Source: Bacteroidales bacterium
GTDB taxonomy: Bacteria; Bacteroidota; Bacteroidia; Bacteroidales; PXBB01
Reading direction: 5' to 3'
NCBI GenBank assembly: GCA_028698995.1
Contig: JAQVVM010000045.1
Coordinates: 1 to 39,113 of the forward strand
Length of the DNA stretch: 39,113 nucleotides
The notes under the pieces were generated by a model. The model did not search any database and was not told the DNA's origin. It saw only the letters and a program-made list of their open reading frames with translations. Position numbers and translations under genes: made by a program. Shown here in pieces: positions 27,246-34,946 of this stretch (positions are counted from its first letter, which is position 1; every line of letters starts with the position of its first letter).

Positions 27246-28595
27246 ATGAAAAAGATAAATGTAATTATTATCGGTGCTGCGGGTAGAGATTTTCATAATT
27301 TCAACACCTATTACAGGAATAATGAAATGTTTAACGTTGTGGCTTTTACAGCAGCTCAAATACCCGATATTGACGGAAGAAAGTATCCTGCAGAATTAGC
27401 AGGTTCTCTTTATCCTGAAGGTATCCCGATTTATGCGCAGGATGACTTAACCAAATTGATTAAAGATTTGGATGTTGATACATGTATTTTCTCTTACAGT
27501 GATGTGTCTTACCAACAAGTGATGAGCTTGTCAGCTATTGTAAACAAAGCTGGTGCAAACTTTGAATTGTTAGGCCCGAAGAAAACACAGATAAAAAGCA
27601 CAAAACCCGTTATAGCTGTAGGTGCAGTCCGAACAGGTTGTGGTAAAAGCCAGACTTCACGCCGTGTCATTGAAGTGCTTATGGAAATGGGCTTAAAAGT
27701 TGTAGCAATCCGCCACCCCATGCCTTATGGTGATTTGGTTGCTCAGAAAGTTCAAAGATTTGCTACTGTTGAAGACCTTAAAAAACATAAATGTACCATC
27801 GAAGAGATGGAAGAATACGAACCACATGTAGTTAGAGGCAATGTTATTTATGCTGGTGTTGATTATGAAGCTATTTTAAGAGAAGCAGAAAAAGAAGCCG
27901 ACATTATTTTATGGGATGGCGGTAACAACGATTTCTCTTTTTATAAACCCGATCTTATGATTACTGTTGTTGACCCACACAGACCTGGACATGAGCTTCT
28001 TTATTACCCCGGTGAAGCCACTTTAAGGATGGCAGATGTGGTTGTTATCAATAAAATGGACAGTGCAGGACCTGAGAATATTCAAACAGTAAGAGATAAT
28101 ATCGCAAAAGTTAACCCTCATGCATTAGTTGTTGATGCTGCATCTCCACTTACTGTTTCTGACCCTTCATTAATAAAAGGGAAAAGAGTATTGGTTGTTG
28201 AAGATGGTCCAACTCTTACACACGGTCACATGAAAATTGGTGCCGGTACTGTTGCTGCAACAAAAATGGGCGCAGCCCAGCTGGTTGATCCCAGACCTTT
28301 TGTTGTGGGTAAACTCGCTGAAACATTCAAAATATATCCTAATATAGGTATTTTATTACCGGCTATGGGTTATGGAGACCAACAAGTTGCCGATCTCGAA
28401 AAATCAATCAATAATACCGATTGTGACAGTGTGGTAATTGCCACTCCAATTGATTTAACCAGAATTATTAAAATTAATAAACCTTACACTAAGGTGGATT
28501 ATGAATTACAGGAAATCGGAAAACCTGATCTGGGTAATATCCTTTGCGATTTTGTCAAAAAGATGAATATCAACGCACCCTGTTGTTGTAAATAA
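27246..28595 (+). CDS. Cyclic 2,3-diphosphoglycerate-synthetase-like GTPase
   Basis: The ATG at 27246 gives 449 residues starting MKKINVIIIGAAGRDFHNFN; an ATG two codons earlier (27240) would add only MF. The N-terminal Rossmann-like part (about 1-115) is followed by a P-loop domain: GAVRTGCGKS (126-135), WDGGNND, and INKMD as the guanine-specificity motif. The protein ends in three consecutive cysteines and a lysine. Homologues are annotated as cyclic 2,3-diphosphoglycerate synthetase or as GTPases; in archaea the former makes a thermoprotectant, but in bacteria the role is not established. The gene has a near-perfect promoter and a terminator 5 bp after its stop, directly before pyrB. Confidence 0.85.
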   Translation: MKKINVIIIGAAGRDFHNFNTYYRNNEMFNVVAFTAAQIPDIDGRKYPAELAGSLYPEGIPIYAQDDLTKLIKDLDVDTCIFSYSDVSYQQVMSLSAIVNKAGANFELLGPKKTQIKSTKPVIAVGAVRTGCGKSQTSRRVIEVLMEMGLKVVAIRHPMPYGDLVAQKVQRFATVEDLKKHKCTIEEMEEYEPHVVRGNVIYAGVDYEAILREAEKEADIILWDGGNNDFSFYKPDLMITVVDPHRPGHELLYYPGEATLRMADVVVINKMDSAGPENIQTVRDNIAKVNPHALVVDAASPLTVSDPSLIKGKRVLVVEDGPTLTHGHMKIGAGTVAATKMGAAQLVDPRPFVVGKLAETFKIYPNIGILLPAMGYGDQQVADLEKSINNTDCDSVVIATPIDLTRIIKINKPYTKVDYELQEIGKPDLGNILCDFVKKMNINAPCCCK

Positions 28596-28600
28596 ATTTT

Positions 28601-28630
28601 AAAAGCGGCTTTATAGTCGCTTTTTTTTTT
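28601..28630 (+). terminator. Intrinsic terminator / possible pyrBI attenuator
   Basis: The stem AAAAGCGGCT/AGTCGCTTTT (28601-28610 with 28615-28624; one G-T pair) has a 4-nt loop and is followed by a run of T up to 28630. It starts 5 nt after the GTPase stop codon and ends 27 nt before the pyrB start. The space after it is too short for a full promoter, so pyrB expression probably depends on reading through this hairpin or on a promoter inside the GTPase gene. Confidence 0.8.
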
Positions 28631-28657
28631 ATCAATAATTTAATAAAAAGAAAATTA

Positions 28658-29566
28658 ATGAAAGGAAAAAGTTTAATATCAATCAACGACTACTCTAAGG
28701 AGGAACAGATAAAAATTCTCGACCTTGCTGCAGAGTTTGAGAAAAACCCCGTGCAGAATATCCTTGAGAAATATGTCGTAGCAACACTTTTCTTTGAACC
28801 ATCAACGCGTACAAGGTTAAGTTTTGAAAGTGCTGTCAGCCGTTTGGGAGGAAAAATTATCGGCTTCTCCGATTCATCTTCGTCAAGTGTGAAAAAAGGA
28901 GAGTCTCTGAAGGACACCATTATTACTGTTAGTAACTACTCCGACCTTATTGTCATGCGAAATCCTGTTGAAGGCAGTGCCCGTTATGCCAGTGAGGTTT
29001 CAAAAGTCCCTTTAATTAACGCCGGAGATGGTGCTAATCAACACCCCACTCAAACCCTCCTTGACCTTTACACCATCCGACAGACTCAAGGTAACCTTGA
29101 TAACTTGCATGTGGCATTTGTAGGAGACCTTAAGTATGGTAGAACGGTACATTCTTTAGTTATTGCATTGTGTAATTACAACACTACTTTCCATTTGGTG
29201 TCTCCAATAGAGCTGAAATTACCCAGTGCTGTCAAAATGCATATCAAAGATAAAAATCTGACCTATTTCCAATACACAGATATGAATGATGTTATACCAC
29301 AGGTAGATATTTTATACATGACACGCATTCAAAAAGAGCGCTTCTCAGATTCATTAGAGTACGAACGGGTAAAGAACCTCTATATCCTCAATAAAAATAT
29401 GTTAAAGGGGATTAAGGAGAACCTCAAAATTCTTCATCCCATGCCAAGAGTTAATGAAATAAGCACTGATGTGGATAACACCCCACAGGCACACTATTTT
29501 CAACAAGCTCTGAATGGTGTATATGTTAGACAGGCATTAATTTGTTCAATTTTAGGATTAAAATAA
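28658..29566 (+). CDS. pyrB: Aspartate carbamoyltransferase catalytic subunit
   Basis: This is the committed step of pyrimidine synthesis: carbamoyl phosphate plus aspartate to N-carbamoyl-aspartate. The protein has 302 residues, the usual length. It shows the carbamoyl-phosphate motif FFEPSTRTRLSFESA (45-59), the mobile loop SSSSVKKGES (74-83), and HPTQTLLDLYTI (129-140). The C-terminal aspartate-binding half includes HPMPRVNEI. The stop codon overlaps the pyrI start (TAATG), so the two subunits are translationally coupled and should form the PyrB6-PyrI6 complex. Confidence 0.97.
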   Translation: MKGKSLISINDYSKEEQIKILDLAAEFEKNPVQNILEKYVVATLFFEPSTRTRLSFESAVSRLGGKIIGFSDSSSSSVKKGESLKDTIITVSNYSDLIVMRNPVEGSARYASEVSKVPLINAGDGANQHPTQTLLDLYTIRQTQGNLDNLHVAFVGDLKYGRTVHSLVIALCNYNTTFHLVSPIELKLPSAVKMHIKDKNLTYFQYTDMNDVIPQVDILYMTRIQKERFSDSLEYERVKNLYILNKNMLKGIKENLKILHPMPRVNEISTDVDNTPQAHYFQQALNGVYVRQALICSILGLK

Positions 29567-30018
29567 TGGTAAAAGAATTAAAAGTATCAGCCTTAGAGAA
29601 TGGAACTGTGATTGATCACATCCCATCTGAAAACGTTTTTCAGGTAATTAAAATTTTAAACCTCGAAAAATTTAAAACACATCTTCTTATAGGTACAAAT
29701 CTTGAAAGCAAGAAGTATGGCACAAAAGGCATTATTAAACTTAGTAATAAATTCTTCGATAAAGAGGATGTTAATAAGATTGCCCTGGCAGCTCCTAATG
29801 CCACATTAATTGTAATAAAAGATTTTCGGATTATTGAAAAAAATACCGTTAGAATTCCTGATAAGATTGAAGGTATTGTCAAATGCTTTAACCCTAACTG
29901 TATTACAAATATTGAACAGGTACCCACAAAATTTGAAGTCATCTCAAAAGATGATTTAAAATTACACTGCCATTATTGTGAAAAGATAACAAATAAAACA
30001 AATATTGTTTTTATTTAG
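29566..30018 (+). CDS. pyrI: Aspartate carbamoyltransferase regulatory subunit
   Basis: The 150-residue regulatory chain binds ATP, CTP and UTP in its N-terminal domain. Its zinc domain contacts PyrB. The zinc cysteines are visible as CFNPNC (C107, C112) and CHYC (C135, C138). The ATG at 29566 overlaps the pyrB stop by one base; an in-frame upstream start would add eight unconserved residues inside pyrB. Feedback control by pyrimidine nucleotides is therefore expected. Confidence 0.95.
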   Translation: MVKELKVSALENGTVIDHIPSENVFQVIKILNLEKFKTHLLIGTNLESKKYGTKGIIKLSNKFFDKEDVNKIALAAPNATLIVIKDFRIIEKNTVRIPDKIEGIVKCFNPNCITNIEQVPTKFEVISKDDLKLHCHYCEKITNKTNIVFI

Positions 30019-30114
30019 ATTTTATTTTGTAGGTGAACTCTGTTTTCTGTTTGCAGGTTCTTTTCACGATTTTTTTTGTATAATAAGATGCGTTTTTTAT
30101 AATTAAAATAATTT

Positions 30115-30750
30115 ATGTACTTAAAAGTCTTTACTTTCAACCCCTATCAGGTAAACACATTTCTTTTGTACGACGAAACAAAAGAATGTATCATCATTGA
30201 CCCTGCTTTTAATGATGATGGTGAATTTGATCGTTTTAAATCTTTTATAGCTGATAATGAGCTGAAACCGGTTCTCTTTTTTAATACACATTGTCATATT
30301 GACCACATCGTTGGCAATTACTATATCAGTAAGCATTATGAAATTAAATATGGCATTCATGAGGCTGGAGCAGAATTTCTTTCCCATGCAAAAAACTATG
30401 CCGACATCCTTGGATTTAACCTCAAAGGACTTATAAAACCTGATTTCTTTGTTAAAGAAGGAGAGGTAATCACCTTTGGTAATTCTTCATTGCTTGTTAT
30501 TTATACACCTGGTCATGCTGATGGAAGCATCTGTTTCTATTCCGAAAAAGATAAGTTTGTAATTGTAGGGGATGTTCTCTTTGAAGGTTCAATAGGTCGT
30601 ACAGATCTTCCTACAGGTAGCTTTGATGTTTTGGCAGACAGCATCATTAAAAAACTGTTTACATTGCCTCTTGACACCATTGTCTATCCCGGTCATGGCA
30701 ATAAGACAAGTATTAATAATGAAATAAGACACAACCCTTTTTTTAGTTAA
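30115..30750 (+). CDS. MBL-fold hydrolase (glyoxalase II-like)
   Basis: The protein has 211 residues with the complete binuclear-zinc set: THCHIDH (H59, H61, D63, H64), PGHADGS (H134), VGDVLF (D153) and the terminal YPGHGNKT. FEGSIGRTDLPTG is the conserved block of the YcbL/glyoxalase-II-like branch. It is expected to be cytosolic and to hydrolyse a thioester such as S-lactoylglutathione or a substitute thiol ester; the actual substrate is unproved. It lies 96 bp after pyrI. Confidence 0.9.
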   Translation: MYLKVFTFNPYQVNTFLLYDETKECIIIDPAFNDDGEFDRFKSFIADNELKPVLFFNTHCHIDHIVGNYYISKHYEIKYGIHEAGAEFLSHAKNYADILGFNLKGLIKPDFFVKEGEVITFGNSSLLVIYTPGHADGSICFYSEKDKFVIVGDVLFEGSIGRTDLPTGSFDVLADSIIKKLFTLPLDTIVYPGHGNKTSINNEIRHNPFFS

Positions 30751-30835
30751 GACTCCTCTGACAGCTTTGCATAATTGATTTATTAAATCGGTTTTTTATT
30801 AGTTTCTGAAAACAATTTTATTTGCGCTTTCTTCT

Positions 30836-30865
30836 GTTGATTTTAGCAATTTATATTTACATTTG
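30836..30865 (+). promoter_or_regulatory. Candidate promoter for the hybrid histidine kinase
   Basis: TACATTTG (30858-30865) fits the -7 consensus TAnnTTTG. GTTG (30836-30839) lies 18 bp upstream as a near-match -33 box. The kinase start codon is 43 bp downstream. Confidence 0.5.
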
Positions 30866-30908
30866 TACAAATTCTATATATTAATAATCATTTTTTGTAT
30901 ATATCTAC

Positions 30909-33900
30909 ATGAATAATAGCGATGGTAATTTGAAATTTATAGCAGATAATAGTACTGATATATTTTGGGTGTTTAACTTATCTCTTATGAAAATTACATC
31001 CCTTAGCTCTTCTATTTACAAATTATTAGGTTTCACAGTTGATGAAGTAAAAGATATGGGGAAAGAATTTTTAAGTATGCCCGAATCTTTAAAAAACCTT
31101 TTAAATAAATTACCCGAGAGAGTCGAAGAATTTAAGAACGGTATTATTAAAACATATACCGACCAATATCAATGTGTAAATGCAAGTGGTTTCATGATGT
31201 GGTTTGAAACGCTTAGTGTCTTTCGATACAATACTGATGGAACAATAGAAGTACATGGAATTTCAAGAGACATTACAGTCTATAAAAATACTGAAGCAGC
31301 CCATATTGAACGTATTAAAGAATTACGTTGTTTGGAACATATAAATAAACTTATAAATGAAAATAGGAATCCTGAAGATGTATATGTAAATATTTTAACT
31401 TTATTAAAAGAAGCGATACAATATCCTGAGTCTGCATTTCCTCAAATTACCATCGGGAAAACTATCTATAACACCAAAGGTTTTTCTGTTAAATACAAAA
31501 ATGTTATTCATTCAAAAATTTCAGAAAATGATAACCCTTCTATAAAAGTTTCAGTTTATTACAAGGGCAAATATAAATTTTTGGATGAAGAGCAGAATTT
31601 AATCAATTCTGTCAGTGATATTATAAGAAATTATAATGTGAGGGTTAATATGGATACAGTTATAAAGAAAAGTATTGACCTTTTGAATAGGATTGGTTCT
31701 ATGGCAAAGATTGGAGGATGGGAATATGATGTAGAGACCAACAAAGTAACTTGGACGAAACAAGTTTTCGAGATTCTTGAAGTTGATTCTAATTATGTGC
31801 CCCAAATTGAAAAGGATGTAAACTTCTTTGAAGGAACTCATAGCGAGCTTTTACACAATTCCTTAATGGATGCTCTTGAACTGGGAAAGTCATATGATTT
31901 AGAGCTTAAAGCGATTACAGGAAAAGGGAACAAAATATGGGCCCGTTCCATTTGTCAACCTTACATCATAAATGGAAAAACACAAAAGCTGAATGGTTTT
32001 TTTCAGGATATTACTCAAATAAAAATGACAGAAATTGCTCTTCGTAAGAGCGAAGAAAAATACAAACTTATTGCCGAAAATATGGGCAATATTGTTTCTA
32101 TTATTGACTTGAATTTTAATTTTTTATACGTAAGTCCTTCTATAGAAAGACTTTTTGGCTACACTTCTGATGAATGTTTGAAATTCTCCCTGGAAAATAT
32201 CATGACTCCTGAATCTTTTAAATTGGTAAAAGAAACTTATGTCCATGAAATGAAACTTGATACTTCCGGAGAAGCTGACCCCAATAGAATAAGAGTACTG
32301 GAACTTCAGGAATACAAGAAGGATGGGTCTCTTATCTGGGTTGAGAATGTCGTTTCCTTTATCAGGGATGATAATAAAAATGTTGTCGGGTTTCTGTCTG
32401 TTTCCCGCGATATCAGCGAAAGAAAACGTACAGAACAGTTAATTCAACTGCAGAATAGATTTCAGGAAATGACCGTAAAAATTTCTACTGATTTTATAAC
32501 TGTAAGCAGTAAAAATATTGATTGTAAAATAGATACGCTTCTCAGTAAAATTGGACGTTTTTTTGAAGTTGACAGATGCTATTTTTATCATATTAATAAG
32601 GATTCTGAAATTTCTGATGAAACATTTGAATGGCGCCTTGGAAAAACTAAACTCAATAAAAATTGCACCAGTGATAATTTTAAAATTAATTGTCCATGGC
32701 TGATAAAACAATTAGAGAAATCTGAACCTGTATTTTATGCTGATATTGAGAAATTGCCAAAAGCCGCAGAATCAGAATGTTATTTCTTTAGAAATCTGAA
32801 TATAAAGTCATTTTTACTGGTTCCGGTTATTAATAAAAAAGGAATGATTGGATTTCTGGGTTTAGATTCTATAAGTATTAGAAAGGACTGGACTCCATTT
32901 CAAATAAAGTCCCTTCAAATCCAAGCGCATATTCTTGCTGAAGCCTATTTAAAAATTGAAGTTGAGAAACAACTTATTCTTGCAAAAGAAGAAGCTATTG
33001 AAGCCAGCAAAGCAAAATCCGATTTCCTTGCCAATATGAGTCACGAAATAAGAACCCCCCTTAATGGTGTTATCGGTTTTACTGACTTATTAAAAAGCAC
33101 CGTGTTGACCCCACTACAGAAAGATTTTGTAAATAATGCAAACACTTCTGCCCATGCTTTACTTGAAATCATTAATGACATTCTTGATTTATCAAAAATT
33201 GAGGCCGGTAAATTAGAAATTGAAAATATAAAATTTAATATCTATGAACTACTTGAACAAACGCTCGATATTATCAAGCTGAGTGTGGCTGACAAAAAAA
33301 TTGAATTACTGTTAAATATAGACCCCGAATTGCCTCTTTATGTCTATTCCGACCCACTGAGATTGAAACAAATACTGATTAACCTTTTGAGTAATGCTGC
33401 TAAATTTACGCAAAAAGGTGAAATTGAATTGAAAGTTGTATTTAAACCCCTTAAAAATAAGGAAGGCCTACTCCATTTTTATGTTAGAGATACCGGTATC
33501 GGTATTTCAAAAAGCCAACAAGAAAAACTCTTTAAGGCCTTTTCTCAGATTGATGCTTCCACAACCAGAAAGCATGGAGGAACAGGACTTGGTTTAATCA
33601 TTGCAAATCTCCTTGCTGCAAAATTGGGTGGAGAAATTGAATTACAAAGCAGCATTAGAAAAGGAAGCACATTCTCTTTCTCAATTCCTACCAAAATTGA
33701 AAAATCCGGTTCCGAAATTTCTGTGCCCCTGAAAAATCTTAATAAAGCACTCATTGTAGATGATAACCAATCTCATTGTGCCATACTTAAATTCACCCTT
33801 AACCACTGGGGTATAAACACTGCCGTTTGTACGGATGGTTTCTCTGCATTAAAACTTCTTGAAAAAGACTCCTCTTTCGATGTCGTTTTTATTGATTACG

Positions 33901-34946
33901 ACATGCCAAAAATGAAAGGCATTGATCTCATTAAAAGCATGCGTCTCATGAAGGGTTTGATGAAGAACAAACATCCTTTTGTTTTAATGAACAGCGCATC
34001 TGAAAAAATACAAATGAGTAAAGATTACCACAAAATTGGGATTGATTATGAACTGACAAAACCTATAAAAAACACAGAGCTTTATACTTGCTTGAAAAAT
34101 GTGAGCAGTGGCGCTTTTATTATGCCAAAACCAATTACAGATGTTGTTTCCGATACTGATATCCTGCTAAAAAAAATAAATACAATTACCCCGAAAATTT
34201 TGATTGCTGAAGATTTAAGAGAAAATATGTTTTTGGCTAAAACCATTGTTTTGCAGTTAATTCCCGGTGCTGAAATTATACAGGCTAAGAATGGTAAAGA
34301 AGCATTGTTTTTATTCTCAGCAAAAAAACCTGATATAGTGTTCATGGATGTTCATATGCCTGTAATGGATGGCATTGAAGCCACTAAAAATATCAGGAAA
34401 AATGAAAAAGATTCAAAAACAAAAATACCCATTATTGCACTTACAGCCAGAGCCATGCAGGGGGAGAAAGAAAAATGTATAGAGTCCGGTATGAATGCTT
34501 TTATTTCTAAGCCTATTCAAAAAGATATTATCAAGAATATGCTTATTAAATATTTAATTTCTCCCGAACTTATAGATGAGCCGTCAATTGAGGATAATAA
34601 TGCTGATTTGCAGCATTTTAATTTTAATAATTTAATTGAACAATTTGATGGGGATGATTCCTTTTTAAAGGAACTATTAGATTTAAGTCTGCCAAATTTA
34701 ACCGAACAAATCGAATTCCTGAAGGATGCAATTTATAATAAAGACAGCAGTGCTATAAAACGAATTTCTCACACAATCAAAGGAGCCTCAGCTAATGTAC
34801 GCTTTGAGAAACTGGCTTATTTAGCTCTTATCCTTAACAAAGATCCTGAAGCAAACCAGAAATCTCTGATATCCGTTTATGACAAAATTGTTAAAGAGTT
34901 CAAGTTCCTGAAAAATTATTTAATAAAATTCAAATCAAATGAATAG
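30909..34946 (+). CDS. Cytosolic hybrid histidine kinase (3 PAS, GAF, HisKA, HATPase, 2 REC, Hpt)
   Basis: The protein has 1345 residues and no transmembrane segment or signal peptide, so it senses in the cytoplasm. Domains in order: PAS (about 10-125), a linker, PAS (about 262-378), PAS (about 384-508), GAF (about 520-680), HisKA with FLANMSHEIRTPLNG (H712), and HATPase with N829, DTGIG (861-865) and GGTGLGL (890-896). Two receivers follow (REC1 about 945-1063, D996; REC2 about 1096-1213, D1147), then an Hpt domain (about 1235-1345, SHTIKGASANVR, H1288). All key residues are present, so an internal phosphorelay is possible. No response regulator gene is adjacent. The CotH gene overlaps its last 8 bp. 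Confidence 0.95.
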   Translation: MNNSDGNLKFIADNSTDIFWVFNLSLMKITSLSSSIYKLLGFTVDEVKDMGKEFLSMPESLKNLLNKLPERVEEFKNGIIKTYTDQYQCVNASGFMMWFETLSVFRYNTDGTIEVHGISRDITVYKNTEAAHIERIKELRCLEHINKLINENRNPEDVYVNILTLLKEAIQYPESAFPQITIGKTIYNTKGFSVKYKNVIHSKISENDNPSIKVSVYYKGKYKFLDEEQNLINSVSDIIRNYNVRVNMDTVIKKSIDLLNRIGSMAKIGGWEYDVETNKVTWTKQVFEILEVDSNYVPQIEKDVNFFEGTHSELLHNSLMDALELGKSYDLELKAITGKGNKIWARSICQPYIINGKTQKLNGFFQDITQIKMTEIALRKSEEKYKLIAENMGNIVSIIDLNFNFLYVSPSIERLFGYTSDECLKFSLENIMTPESFKLVKETYVHEMKLDTSGEADPNRIRVLELQEYKKDGSLIWVENVVSFIRDDNKNVVGFLSVSRDISERKRTEQLIQLQNRFQEMTVKISTDFITVSSKNIDCKIDTLLSKIGRFFEVDRCYFYHINKDSEISDETFEWRLGKTKLNKNCTSDNFKINCPWLIKQLEKSEPVFYADIEKLPKAAESECYFFRNLNIKSFLLVPVINKKGMIGFLGLDSISIRKDWTPFQIKSLQIQAHILAEAYLKIEVEKQLILAKEEAIEASKAKSDFLANMSHEIRTPLNGVIGFTDLLKSTVLTPLQKDFVNNANTSAHALLEIINDILDLSKIEAGKLEIENIKFNIYELLEQTLDIIKLSVADKKIELLLNIDPELPLYVYSDPLRLKQILINLLSNAAKFTQKGEIELKVVFKPLKNKEGLLHFYVRDTGIGISKSQQEKLFKAFSQIDASTTRKHGGTGLGLIIANLLAAKLGGEIELQSSIRKGSTFSFSIPTKIEKSGSEISVPLKNLNKALIVDDNQSHCAILKFTLNHWGINTAVCTDGFSALKLLEKDSSFDVVFIDYDMPKMKGIDLIKSMRLMKGLMKNKHPFVLMNSASEKIQMSKDYHKIGIDYELTKPIKNTELYTCLKNVSSGAFIMPKPITDVVSDTDILLKKINTITPKILIAEDLRENMFLAKTIVLQLIPGAEIIQAKNGKEALFLFSAKKPDIVFMDVHMPVMDGIEATKNIRKNEKDSKTKIPIIALTARAMQGEKEKCIESGMNAFISKPIQKDIIKNMLIKYLISPELIDEPSIEDNNADLQHFNFNNLIEQFDGDDSFLKELLDLSLPNLTEQIEFLKDAIYNKDSSAIKRISHTIKGASANVRFEKLAYLALILNKDPEANQKSLISVYDKIVKEFKFLKNYLIKFKSNE

